From positions 4,774,001-4,838,000 of the forward strand of contig NZ_VFMK01000001.1 in assembly GCF_006715025.1 (NCBI RefSeq): 64,000 bases of DNA, given 5' to 3'. The position numbers were made by a program, and so were the translations under genes. Position 1 is the first letter of the stretch. Every line of letters starts with the position of its first letter. The notes beneath the pieces are model-generated. The model did not search any database. It was given only the letters and a program-made list of their open reading frames with translations, and was not told where the DNA came from. Of the stretch, positions 17,422 to 25,575 are shown piece after piece. Origin of the DNA: Serratia fonticola. Lineage in GTDB: Bacteria; Pseudomonadota; Gammaproteobacteria; Enterobacterales; Enterobacteriaceae.

Positions 17422-17964
17422 TCACACCAACTTAGGATAAGCATCGGCAATCTTGTCGCCAGTGAAATGGGCTACCCAGCCTTCCGGATTATCAAACACG
17501 CGGATTGCGGTAAAGTTGGGGGCTGATCCCATGTCAAACCAGTGGCGAGTATTGGCCGGTACGGAGATCAGATCGTTTTTCTCGCACAGGATCTGAAACA
17601 CCTTGTCTTGCAGATGCAGGCAGAACAGCCCCGCACCTTCAACAAAAAAGCGCACTTCATCTTCACCGTGGGTATGCTCGGCCAAAAATTTTTCTCGCAG
17701 CACGCCACGCTGGGCGTTATCCGGGCGCATGCTGATCACATCCCAACTCTGGTAGCCCTTTTCCGCCACCAGCCGGTCAATTTCATGCTGATAAGCCGCG
17801 ATCACCGCTGCTGGTTGCGGATTTTCGCCCAGTTCGCGATCCGCTTGCCAACGCTCAAAACGCACGCCAATTTGCGCCAGTTGCTGCTGAATGGCCTGCG
17901 CATCCTGACTCTGCCATAGCGGATGCTGTGGTTCTTTATCGCTGAAAATCGTCAATCCACTCAT
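17422..17964 (-). CDS. mtnD: Acireductone dioxygenase MtnD
   Basis: Oxidises acireductone in methionine salvage; with iron it yields the keto acid precursor of methionine, with nickel an off-pathway product with carbon monoxide. The 180-residue cupin has the metal motif EHTHGEDEVRFFVEGAGLF (His-His-Glu) and the fourth ligand in ANTRHWFDMG. It is the last gene of mtnBCD on the minus strand, its ATG overlapping the mtnC stop by one base. The nearby urease nickel permease raises the question of which metal it holds in vivo, but nothing in the sequence decides this. Confidence 0.97.
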   Translation of the reverse strand: MSGLTIFSDKEPQHPLWQSQDAQAIQQQLAQIGVRFERWQADRELGENPQPAAVIAAYQHEIDRLVAEKGYQSWDVISMRPDNAQRGVLREKFLAEHTHGEDEVRFFVEGAGLFCLHLQDKVFQILCEKNDLISVPANTRHWFDMGSAPNFTAIRVFDNPEGWVAHFTGDKIADAYPKLV

Positions 17965-18650
17965 CAGACGAACTCCCCTAAATCGATGTGATCAAAACGG
18001 TTGACCTGCCGGTGCTGACTCTGCGGGTCGGCCGCATCGCGGATTAATTGGCAGGTATGCAAGCCCGCTAGCCGTGCCGCGTCCAGCTCCTGATGAATAT
18101 CGGAAAGGAACAGCAGCTCAGTTGGCTCCAGACCGATAGCTTGGGCAATATTGTGGTATGACGCGCTTTCGCGCTTGGCACCCACATGCGTATCAAAATA
18201 ACCGCTGAATAGCGGTTGCAGATCCCCAGCGTCACTGTAGCCAAACAGCAGTTTTTGCGCTTCAACCGAGCCGGAGGAGTAGACGTATAACTTCACCCCT
18301 TGCTGTTGCCAGGTCGACAACTGTTCAGCCACTTCCGGGTAGAGATGCCCCCGAAAATCGCCATTATGATAGCCACTGCGCCAAATGATGCCCTGCAGCG
18401 CTTTCAACGCAGTAGATTTGCGATCTTCATCCATATAGCGATAAAGCACGGCGATAAGCTGTTCAATATTGGCTTCAGGCTGCGCAATCTCATCACGTAA
18501 TGCCGCCAGCGGAGACGCCACTTCATCCTCGTGACAATGACGACGAACAAATTCTGCCAGCCGTTCGCGAGCATAGGGGAATAGCACCTGATGAACAAAA
18601 CGGATATCGCTGGTGGTGCCTTCAATGTCTGTAACAATGGCGCGGATCAT
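17964..18650 (-). CDS. mtnC: Enolase-phosphatase MtnC (E1)
   Basis: A bifunctional HAD-superfamily enzyme that enolises and then dephosphorylates 2,3-diketo-5-methylthiopentyl-1-phosphate to acireductone. The nucleophile motif DIEGTTSDI is at residues 8-16, motif II is in YVYSSGSVEAQKLLFGY, and the acidic motif is in LLFLSDIHQELDAA. At 228 residues it is full length. It overlaps mtnB by 4 bases upstream and mtnD by one base downstream, a tightly packed operon. Confidence 0.97.
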   Translation of the reverse strand: MIRAIVTDIEGTTSDIRFVHQVLFPYARERLAEFVRRHCHEDEVASPLAALRDEIAQPEANIEQLIAVLYRYMDEDRKSTALKALQGIIWRSGYHNGDFRGHLYPEVAEQLSTWQQQGVKLYVYSSGSVEAQKLLFGYSDAGDLQPLFSGYFDTHVGAKRESASYHNIAQAIGLEPTELLFLSDIHQELDAARLAGLHTCQLIRDAADPQSQHRQVNRFDHIDLGEFV

Positions 18651-19261
18651 TTAGCCTCCAGTAAGCGACGCTGCAATTCACACTGGAACAGGAACTCCAG
18701 ACCTTCAAGATGGCGGCGCGCTTCTGCAACCTGTTTTCCCCAGCAATACAAGCCGTGGCCACGTACCAGAAAACCGTATGGCAATGGCGATACCGCGGCA
18801 AAAGCAGCAACACGCTCAGCTAATGCAGGAATATCCTGATCGTTATCAAAAATGGGGATACTGACGCTATCGAGATGGCTTTTCTGTCCGCTGAGAGATT
18901 TTTGCATCTCAAACCCTTGCAGCACCAGTGCTTCACTTTTCTCCACGCGGGAAAGCACGGTGGCATTGACCGAATGGGTATGCAGGATCGCCCCTACCTG
19001 GGGATATAAACGGTAGATCAGCGTATGCAGCCCGGTTTCCGCCGAAGGCGTGCGGCCACTGGGAACATGATTGGTCGCCGTTTCCACCAGCAGGAGATCC
19101 TGTTCAGTCAGGTTACCTTTATCTTTGCCAGATTCAGTGACCAGACACTGACGATCATCCAGACGTAGCGACATATTGCCGCCGGTCGCTGGGCACCAGC
19201 CTTTCTCACCGATCCAGTGGCAGGCTGCCAATAAGGCCTGTAATTGCGAGTTTTCCGTCAT
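18647..19261 (-). CDS. mtnB: Methylthioribulose-1-phosphate dehydratase MtnB
   Basis: Removes water from 5-methylthioribulose-1-phosphate. It is a class II aldolase-family zinc protein of 204 residues with PATGGNMSLRL near residue 25, zinc histidines in ILHTHSVNATVLSR and a further one in VRGHGLYCWG. It is the first gene of mtnBCD; a MetJ operator lies between it and divergent mtnE. Confidence 0.97.
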   Translation of the reverse strand: MTENSQLQALLAACHWIGEKGWCPATGGNMSLRLDDRQCLVTESGKDKGNLTEQDLLLVETATNHVPSGRTPSAETGLHTLIYRLYPQVGAILHTHSVNATVLSRVEKSEALVLQGFEMQKSLSGQKSHLDSVSIPIFDNDQDIPALAERVAAFAAVSPLPYGFLVRGHGLYCWGKQVAEARRHLEGLEFLFQCELQRRLLEAK

Positions 19262-19455
19262 TCAGTCATATTTCCTGGCAGGTAGCTTTGGGATTTTGGC
19301 TGTTGATTGAATGTTAATGTAGCCAATTTATCCTCTAAGAATTTCGAGTTGTAGCTAGCCACCAAGCCTACCCATCCCCAGGAGCTTACTTTTAGTCAGT
19401 AACTAGGGTGAGTAAGTGCAGGTAACAACGCTACAGCTTGAAAAACGACGAGAAT

Positions 19456-19502
19456 AGCCGTCTATACGTCTTGATTGCCAAAGATTAACATCGTGTTATA
19501 TT
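19456..19502. promoter_or_regulatory. MetJ operator and mtnE promoter
   Basis: AGCCGTCT and ATACGTCT at 19456-19471 are adjacent met boxes, each 7 of 8 to AGACGTCT; on the opposite strand they read AGACGTAT and AGACGGCT, again 7 of 8. A -35 TTGCCA at 19475-19480 and a -10 TATATT at 19497-19502 (16-base spacer) point to mtnE, so MetJ bound here would meet RNA polymerase at the -35. TTGCCAA and TTGGCAA at 19475 and 19504 form an additional inverted repeat. The same operator could control mtnBCD on the other strand. Confidence 0.75.
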
Positions 19503-19537
19503 GTTGGCAACATAAGCGCCAGGAGAAATAGCCTGAT

Positions 19538-20695
19538 ATGAGCACCGCACCTGTCCCAGCCAGCAAGTTACCTGACCTCGGCACCACCATCTTTACCCAG
19601 ATGAGCGCCCTGGCACAGCAGCATCAGGCGATCAATCTGTCGCAAGGATTCCCGGATTTTGATGGCCCGACGTATCTGAAACAGCGCCTGAGCTGGCATG
19701 TCGACCAGGGAGCCAACCAATACGCGCCGATGACCGGTGCCGCCCCGCTGCGAGAAGCCATTGCGGAAAAAACCGCCCAGCTTTACGGCTGGCAACCGGA
19801 TGCCAACAGCGAAGTCACCGTCACCGCCGGGGCCACTGAAGCGTTGTTCGCCGCGATCAGCGCCTTGGTACGCCCAGGGGACGAAGTTATTTGCTTTGAT
19901 CCCAGCTACGACAGCTATGCGCCGGCGGTACAGCTTTCTGGCGGCAAGCTCAAGCGCATCGCTCTGCAGCCCCCGGCTTTCAAGGTGGATTGGCAACAGT
20001 TTGCCGGGTTGCTCTCACCGCGAACTCGGCTAGTGATCCTCAACACGCCACAGAATCCCTCGGCCACGGCCTGGTCGGCAGAAGATATGCAGCAGTTGTG
20101 GGCAGCCATTGCCCAGCAGGAAATCTATATCCTGAGCGATGAGGTGTATGAACACATCTGCTTTGCCAAAGGGGGGCACGCCAGCGTATTGGCCCATCCG
20201 CACCTGCGCCAGCGGGCGATTGCTGTATCCTCGTTTGGTAAAACCTTTCATATGACCGGTTGGAAAGTGGGCTACTGCGTAGCCCCTGCCGCTTTGAGCG
20301 CCGAAGTGCGTAAGATCCATCAATATCTGACGTTTTCAGTCAATACGCCCGCACAGTTAGCGTTGGCCGATATGCTGCGTAACGAGCCGGAACACTGGCA
20401 GCAGTTACCGGCGTTCTACCGCGCCAAACGCGATCGTTTTGTGCAGGCGTTAGCTAACAGCAGGCTGGAAATTTTGCCCTGTGAAGGCACCTATTTCTTA
20501 CTGGCCGATTACAGCGCCGTTTCCGATCTGGATGACGTCGCCTTCTGCCATTGGCTAACCGAGCACGCTGGCGTCGCGGCAATCCCGCTGTCCGTTTTCT
20601 GTGCCGATCCTTTTCCCCATAAACTGATCCGGCTGTGCTTCGCGAAGCAAGATGCCACGCTGGATGCCGCTGCGGAGCGCCTATGTCGACTCTAA
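19538..20695 (+). CDS. mtnE: Methionine aminotransferase MtnE (YbdL-like)
   Basis: A PLP enzyme that transaminates 4-methylthio-2-oxobutanoate to methionine, the last step of the salvage pathway, preferring glutamine or similar donors in characterised relatives. The 385-residue class I aminotransferase shows NLSQGFPDFDGP near residue 40, LNTPQNPSATAWS, the tyrosine region SDEVYEHICF, and the PLP lysine in SSFGKTFHMTGWKVGY. Its 3' end overlaps yafV by 13 bases, which suggests the two products act in sequence. The sequence resembles E. coli YbdL. Confidence 0.94.
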   Translation: MSTAPVPASKLPDLGTTIFTQMSALAQQHQAINLSQGFPDFDGPTYLKQRLSWHVDQGANQYAPMTGAAPLREAIAEKTAQLYGWQPDANSEVTVTAGATEALFAAISALVRPGDEVICFDPSYDSYAPAVQLSGGKLKRIALQPPAFKVDWQQFAGLLSPRTRLVILNTPQNPSATAWSAEDMQQLWAAIAQQEIYILSDEVYEHICFAKGGHASVLAHPHLRQRAIAVSSFGKTFHMTGWKVGYCVAPAALSAEVRKIHQYLTFSVNTPAQLALADMLRNEPEHWQQLPAFYRAKRDRFVQALANSRLEILPCEGTYFLLADYSAVSDLDDVAFCHWLTEHAGVAAIPLSVFCADPFPHKLIRLCFAKQDATLDAAAERLCRL

Positions 20696-21456
20696 AAATT
20701 ACCCTGTTGCAGCAACCGCTGGTCTGGCGCCAAGGTGAGGCCAACCTGCGCCATTTCGATGCCGTGTTGCCTTCGATTACGGGCCGCGATCTGATTGTAC
20801 TACCGGAAATGTTCACCACCGGCTTTGCCATGGACGCCGGGGAAAGCGCGTTGCCTGAACAACAGGTAATAGACTGGTTACATACCTGGGCAGTGAAAAC
20901 CAATGCCTTGGTGGGCGGCAGCGTGGCGTTGAAAACTGCCGAAGGGGCGGTTAACCGTTTCCTGCTGGTGGAACCTGGCGGCAAGGTGCATTTCTACGAT
21001 AAGCGCCATCTGTTCCGCATGGCCGGTGAACACCAGCATTATCAGGCAGGGAAACAGCGCACCATTTTCGAATGGCGTGGCTGGCGTATCCTGCCGCAGA
21101 TTTGTTATGACCTGCGCTTCCCGGTGTGGTCACGCTACCAGCAGGATTACGATCTGGCCCTTTACGTGGCCAACTGGCCAGCGGCACGCAGCATGCACTG
21201 GCAAACGCTGCTGGCGGCACGGGCAATTGAAAATCAGGTTTATGTGGCGGGTTGCAACCGTGTGGGTGAAGACGGCAATGGCCTGAATTACAGCGGTGAC
21301 AGCCTGATTATCAACCCGCAGGGAGAAAGGTTGGCCAGCGCAGAACCGGGCCAGGCGGCGAGGCTGGATGCCGAGCTTTCGCTGGAAACGCTGCAAACCT
21401 ACCGCGCCGCGTTCCCAGCATGGCGTGATGCGGATGGCTTCCAACTGCACGATTGA
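20683..21456 (+). CDS. yafV: Omega-amidase YafV (nitrilase family)
   Basis: Hydrolyses 2-oxoglutaramate (and 2-oxosuccinamate) to the 2-oxo acid and ammonia. The nitrilase triad is visible: glutamate in LIVLPEMFTTGFAM, lysine in HFYDKRHLFRMAGE, cysteine in PQICYDLRFPVW. The ATG at 20683 lies inside the mtnE end and gives MSTLKITLLQQP, 257 residues. An upstream in-frame start would sit further inside mtnE. The coupling makes sense chemically: MtnE using glutamine yields 2-oxoglutaramate, and its removal by the amidase would make methionine formation irreversible. In E. coli yafV lies two genes from fadE. Confidence 0.94.
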   Translation: MSTLKITLLQQPLVWRQGEANLRHFDAVLPSITGRDLIVLPEMFTTGFAMDAGESALPEQQVIDWLHTWAVKTNALVGGSVALKTAEGAVNRFLLVEPGGKVHFYDKRHLFRMAGEHQHYQAGKQRTIFEWRGWRILPQICYDLRFPVWSRYQQDYDLALYVANWPAARSMHWQTLLAARAIENQVYVAGCNRVGEDGNGLNYSGDSLIINPQGERLASAEPGQAARLDAELSLETLQTYRAAFPAWRDADGFQLHD

Positions 21457-21463
21457 GTCAATG

Positions 21464-21923
21464 CCCCTCACCCTAACCCTCTCCCACAGGGAGAGGGGAC
21501 CGATCGAGTTCTGCTGAAAGTGTCGTGATTCTTCATGAGCCCCTGTTGCCTCATCTTGGTTAAAGGGGCTATCGAGTTTGCTTAGAGCACCTCTTTACTT
21601 CCAAAAGAACAGGGGCTATCAGTTCCCTCCCCCTGTTGACTCACCTTGGTTGAAGAGGCGATCGGGTCCCCCCTTTACTTCCAAAAGAACAGGGGCTATC
21701 AGTTCCCTCCCCTGTGTTTGACTCACCTTGGTTGAAGAGGCGATCGGGTTTGCTTAGAGCACCTCTTTACTTCCAAAAGAACAGGGGCTATCAGCTCCCT
21801 CCCCCTGTGGTTGAATCACCTTGGTTAAAGGGGCGATCGAGTTTGCTTAGAGCACCTCTTTACTTCCAAAAGAGCAGGGGCTACCAGCTCCCTCTCCCTT
21901 TGGGAGAGGGTTGGGGTGAGGGG
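21464..21923. repeat. Repeat element: four tandem units inside 22-base inverted ends
   Basis: The ends (21464-21485 and 21902-21923) are inverted copies that match at 21 of 22 bases and have the core CCCTAACCCTCTCCC or its complement. Between them are four units of about 80-92 bases, each containing CACCTTGGTT or CATCTTGGTT, CTTTACTTCCAAAAGA and CAGGGGCTA. The second unit lacks about 13 bases around GCTTAGAGCACC. Starts are near 21541, 21631, 21711 and 21801. The termini each contain a short palindrome (CCCTCTCCC/GGGAGAGGG). It carries no gene and resembles a non-autonomous palindromic repeat that has expanded. Its right end covers the 3' end of hpxK. Confidence 0.85.
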
Positions 21924-23170
21924 TCTGTTATACCCACAGCCAGACAGTAAGCCTGGATCGCTAGCGCCACGTCGCCCACGGTGACGGCCTCATCGGGATG
22001 ATGGCTAATGCCGCCCTCGCAACGAACAAACAGCATCCCCACCGGCCAACGGGCGGCGATAGCAATGGCATCATGCCCCGCACCGCTAGGCAGCATTAGG
22101 CAATTCCCTTGCACCTGCATTACCGCGTCATGCCAGCGCTGCCGCCACTGAGGGTCACAAGCGGTAGCCGGTATGCGGTAGAACTCCTCGCTGTAGAAAC
22201 AGACCCCACGACGCGCGCTAATGCTCTGCGCCTGCAACAGTAATTCGGCCAGCAACGCGTCTAGCGGTTCATCTTGCGGGCCACGAACGTCGAGGGATAG
22301 CCTGGCCTGTCCAGGGATCACATTCACTGCCCCCGGAAAGCTTTCTATCTGACCGACCGTGGCGACCACATGCGGATCGTATTCCATGGTGAGCCGCTCA
22401 ACCGTGACCATCCATTCAGCGGCGGCAGCCAGCGCATCCCGGCGCTGCCCCATCGGCACGGTCCCTGCATGGCCAGCATGTCCGGTAAAGGTACAGTTGA
22501 GGCGACGGGCACCGTTAATCGCCGTGACCACTCCCAGCGCCAGATCGGCGGCTTCAAGACAAGGCCCCTGCTCAATATGCAGTTCGAGATAGGCGCAGAT
22601 CGAGCCTTGTGCATGCTCGGCAGAACTCACCGCCGCAGGATCAAGCCCCGCGTCACGCATAGCCTCAGCCACGCTGATGCCCTCAGCATCGCTACATGTC
22701 AGCCAATCCTCTGCCCACTGCCCAGTGATCCCTTTGCTGCCGAGTAAGGTAATGCCAAAACGCGTGCCCTCCTCGTCGGCAAAACCGATCACCTCGATCG
22801 CCTGCGGCAGATGCCGATTGCGGCCATGCAACAAGGCGACAACCTCAAGCGCGGTCAAGACCCCCAGCATGCCATCGTAGCGCCCCGCGTTGCGCACCGT
22901 ATCCAGATGAGAGCCAAGCAGCAGCGCCGGTGCGGCCGGTTGCTGCCCTTCGTAACGTCCGCAGATATTGCCCACGCCGTCTTGCCAGACCTCCATCCCA
23001 AGCTCGCGCATCCAATTCCCTACCAACCGGTTGGCACGTAAATGTTCTGGAGAGAGATAAACCCGCGTCAGTTGGCCTGGCGTGCTGCTGATTGCCGCCA
23101 GTTCGTCGCAGCGAGCCATCACTCTGGCCGCGGCTCGTTCCGCTTCCAGAGGGGTCAGCAGCATTGCCAT
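21881..23170 (-). CDS. hpxK: Allantoate amidohydrolase HpxK (M20 family)
   Basis: Hydrolyses allantoate to ureidoglycine, ammonia and CO2 in purine (ureide) degradation. The 429-residue zinc peptidase-fold enzyme has GSHLDTVRNAGRYDGMLGVL, GFADEEGTRFG, ELHIEQGPCLEA and PSGAGHDAIAIA, all metal- or substrate-site motifs of the AAH/N-carbamoyl amidohydrolase group. I chose the ATG at 23170 because it overlaps the hpxJ stop as TGATG. The last 13 residues, PSPQPSPKGRGSW, are encoded by the repeat element, so the native tail was replaced. Without hpxJ beside it, N-carbamoyl amino acid hydrolase would be an equal call. Confidence 0.85.
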   Translation of the reverse strand: MAMLLTPLEAERAAARVMARCDELAAISSTPGQLTRVYLSPEHLRANRLVGNWMRELGMEVWQDGVGNICGRYEGQQPAAPALLLGSHLDTVRNAGRYDGMLGVLTALEVVALLHGRNRHLPQAIEVIGFADEEGTRFGITLLGSKGITGQWAEDWLTCSDAEGISVAEAMRDAGLDPAAVSSAEHAQGSICAYLELHIEQGPCLEAADLALGVVTAINGARRLNCTFTGHAGHAGTVPMGQRRDALAAAAEWMVTVERLTMEYDPHVVATVGQIESFPGAVNVIPGQARLSLDVRGPQDEPLDALLAELLLQAQSISARRGVCFYSEEFYRIPATACDPQWRQRWHDAVMQVQGNCLMLPSGAGHDAIAIAARWPVGMLFVRCEGGISHHPDEAVTVGDVALAIQAYCLAVGITDPSPQPSPKGRGSW

Positions 23171-24411
23171 CAGTTCTGCTCGGCGTCGTAAATGTTCCAT
23201 GCTGCCTGCATAGCTTCCCCGTGCGGGCTAACAAAACCGAGACGGTTGAGTACCGCTTCCAGCGCGGCCAACGTTTGCAGCACGCAGTCTTTCCGCGCGT
23301 TATACCCCATGGTGCCAATCCGCCAGATCTTGCCCTGCAACGGGCCAAACGAGGTGCCGATTTCGATGGCAAAGTCATTGAGCATCATCTGGCGTACCTG
23401 CTCGCCATGGATGCCCTGCGGAATCACCACACCCAGCACGTTGTTCATCTTGTTGGCGATATCACCAAAGACCTCCAGCCCCATCCCCTGGATCCCGGCC
23501 AACATTGCCGCGCCATTCAATTTATGGCGGGCAATAGCATTATCCAGCCCTTCCTCCAGGATCACCCGGGCGCATTCACGCGCGGCAAACAGCATGCTGG
23601 TGGCTTCCGTATGGTGGTTCAGGCGCTCCGGCCCCCAGTAATCCATGATCATGCCGAGATCGAAATAGTTGGAGTAGATCATCTCGTCGTCACCGTCTGT
23701 GTGATCGACGGTACGGATCCCCTCTTCAACGCACTTGCGGCGGCGTACGATCTCTTCAAACTGCGGGCTAAGGGTGATTGGAGAACTACCGGAAGGGCCA
23801 CCGAGGCATTTTTGCAGCCCTGCGGATACCGCATCCAAACCCCAGGCATCGGTTTCCAACTCGTTACCGGCGAACGAGGCGGTAGCATCGGTATAGAACA
23901 AGACGCCGTGGCGGCGACAGATATCCCCTAATTCCGCCAGCGGTTGCAGCATGGTGGTGGAGGTATCCCCTTGCACCGTCAGCAATAGGCGTGGCCGTAC
24001 TTTCTTGATCGCATCCTCGATCCGATCGGCACTGAATACCTCACCCCAAGGCGCTTCGATGGTGTGCACATCGGCACGGCAACGGCGGGCGATTTCACAC
24101 AACAGATGGCCAAAACGGCCAAATACCGGCACCAGCACTTTATCGCCAGGGCGAATGGCAGAAACCAGCATTGCCTCGATACCGGCACGCGAAGTCCCGT
24201 CTATCAGCATCGTCCAGCGGTTCTGCGTGCGAAACAGGCCGCGGTACAGCTCCATCACCTGATTCATATAGCCAGTCATGGCCGGATCGTATTGGCCAAT
24301 CAACTGGCTGGACATGGCACGCAGCACGCGCGGATCGGCATTGATCGGCCCTGGGCCCATCAGTAGGCGGTACGGAGGATTGATTTGATCGAATTGGTTG
24401 ATAGCTAGCAT
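23170..24411 (-). CDS. hpxJ: Ureidoglycine-glyoxylate aminotransferase HpxJ (PucG-like)
   Basis: A class V PLP aminotransferase that moves the amino group of ureidoglycine to glyoxylate, giving oxalurate and glycine. The sequence has RLLMGPGPINADPRVLRAMS at the start, LIDGTSRAGIEAML, and the PLP lysine in GLQKCLGGPSGSSP. The ATG at 24411 gives MLAINQFDQINPPYRLL and is 6 bases from AAGGA; an ATG two codons earlier abuts the same AAGGA and is less likely. The 413 residues match the Klebsiella HpxJ/Bacillus PucG group. It is coupled to hpxK, whose product feeds it. An alanine-glyoxylate aminotransferase role is the main alternative. Confidence 0.85.
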   Translation of the reverse strand: MLAINQFDQINPPYRLLMGPGPINADPRVLRAMSSQLIGQYDPAMTGYMNQVMELYRGLFRTQNRWTMLIDGTSRAGIEAMLVSAIRPGDKVLVPVFGRFGHLLCEIARRCRADVHTIEAPWGEVFSADRIEDAIKKVRPRLLLTVQGDTSTTMLQPLAELGDICRRHGVLFYTDATASFAGNELETDAWGLDAVSAGLQKCLGGPSGSSPITLSPQFEEIVRRRKCVEEGIRTVDHTDGDDEMIYSNYFDLGMIMDYWGPERLNHHTEATSMLFAARECARVILEEGLDNAIARHKLNGAAMLAGIQGMGLEVFGDIANKMNNVLGVVIPQGIHGEQVRQMMLNDFAIEIGTSFGPLQGKIWRIGTMGYNARKDCVLQTLAALEAVLNRLGFVSPHGEAMQAAWNIYDAEQN

Positions 24412-24510
24412 GTTCATTCCTTGTCAACTTAATAACTTAGCCTGTGGATTGCTACGTCAGCGACCGGCCGGTTTTTTGTTATTGCTAGATTATCGCCAAG
24501 CGAGAAAGGA

Positions 24511-24521
24511 TGAAACAAAAG
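24511..24521 (+). promoter_or_regulatory. TGAAACAAAAG motif upstream of hpxJ
   Basis: This 11-mer lies 100 bases upstream of hpxJ. The identical 11-mer, reading on the opposite strand, lies just upstream of the RpiR-family gene. A shared element at both promoters would suit control by that regulator. It is followed by ATTC, so the second half of the pseudo-palindrome seen at the other site is only partly kept. Confidence 0.35.
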
Positions 24522-24602
24522 ATTCTTAAATTATTTATTTGCAACTAATGAATCAACGGACGCAGCAAATAGCGCCCGTTTAGCCGCGTGATAACCAATG
24601 CC

Positions 24603-25442
24603 TCAGCGCTGCTCTAACTCCTCCAGATCGCTGAACAGATTGGCCACCTGATGAATACGCTGCCGCCCTTGCGACAATCTGTCATGCAGCAACGCATTGC
24701 TCAGCAGGCTCGCCAGGCTCATGGCGCTGGAGTAGCTGTCAAACGCCGAGACGCTATCGAGCGGCGTCATCAAATGCCAGCTAGCCAACGGGATCAACGC
24801 CTGGGCCTGCGGTTCGCAGATCAATAACGTTGGTACCTGCTTGATCTGCAACTGTTGCAATACCTCTCGCGCCAGGCGTGGACGGCGGCGAAATGCGACT
24901 ACCACCACCATGTCCTGTGGCCCCAGATCCACCAGATCTTCGGCCAAGGTTTGGCCCGGCTGCGGTATTAACAAAACCTGTTCACGCACCTGCATCAGTT
25001 GCTGGCGCAAATGCATCGCGACGGGATAGCTGTTGCGCATCCCCAACAGTAGCAGCCGCTGGGATTTCCCCATGGCCGCGATCACCGCACCAAACTGTTC
25101 CGCATCAATCTGCTTTACCCAGAGCGTCAGATTGGCCATTTCCTGCTGGTAATGGCGGGCTAGTAAGGTGTTGCCCTGCACCGCGTCACGGCTGTCGGTC
25201 AATGGCATACCGCTTTGGCGTAGGGTACGCAGCTCGTCACGCATTGCGCGATAGCTGGCATAGCCCAGCCGCTTGAACAGACGGCTGACCGTGGCCTTGG
25301 ACACTCCACTCAGGCGCGCCAACTCGGTGCTATTATAGCTAATCAGGTCGTCAAAGTGATCGAAGATAAAGTCGGCTACCCGCTGCTCTTGAGGGGCCAA
25401 TTGCGGGTATTCGCTGCGCAGGCGTTCATCAATCTGTTTCAT
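24603..25442 (-). CDS. RpiR-family transcriptional regulator with SIS domain
   Basis: A 279-residue regulator with an N-terminal helix-turn-helix of the RpiR type (residues about 15-75, LAPQEQRVADFIFDHFDDL and STELARLSGVSKATVSRLFK) and a C-terminal SIS phosphosugar-binding fold (about 120-260, LLLLGMRNSYPVAMHLRQQL and DMVVVVAFRRRP). GGGAG 6 bases before the ATG at 25442 supports this start over one 17 codons earlier. It precedes hpxJK in the same direction with a 191-base gap, so it is the likely local regulator, perhaps sensing a ureide. Its ligand is not predictable from sequence. Confidence 0.85.
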   Translation of the reverse strand: MKQIDERLRSEYPQLAPQEQRVADFIFDHFDDLISYNSTELARLSGVSKATVSRLFKRLGYASYRAMRDELRTLRQSGMPLTDSRDAVQGNTLLARHYQQEMANLTLWVKQIDAEQFGAVIAAMGKSQRLLLLGMRNSYPVAMHLRQQLMQVREQVLLIPQPGQTLAEDLVDLGPQDMVVVVAFRRRPRLAREVLQQLQIKQVPTLLICEPQAQALIPLASWHLMTPLDSVSAFDSYSSAMSLASLLSNALLHDRLSQGRQRIHQVANLFSDLEELEQR

Positions 25443-25454
25443 CGCTACTCCCGC

Positions 25455-25470
25455 TGTAACTTTTGTTTCA
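25455..25470 (-). promoter_or_regulatory. Pseudo-palindrome upstream of the rpiR-type gene
   Basis: On the minus strand TGAAACAAAAGTTACA is a near-palindrome (TGAAAC, 4-base centre, GTTACA; 5 of 6 pairs) 12 bases before the ATG. RpiR-family proteins bind short inverted repeats of this general size, often at their own promoters. A related copy lies upstream of hpxJ. Confidence 0.4.
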
Positions 25471-25575
25471 GCGGAACATAGCACAGCAGCCAAAGCGGCC
25501 GCCAGAGTTGAAATTGATCTGCATGACTTCCACCTGTAGCGCTATTAGACACAGCAATTTAGTAGGCCCAGAAAC

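Noticed and set aside
21541..21900. Possible CRISPR array
   Set aside because: Only four units of 80-92 bases that are similar over their full length; there are no short constant repeats with unique spacers and no cas genes.
21714..21950. An open frame in the tandem repeat
   Set aside because: Its repeated peptide simply reflects the repeat units, and it runs into the inverted terminus.
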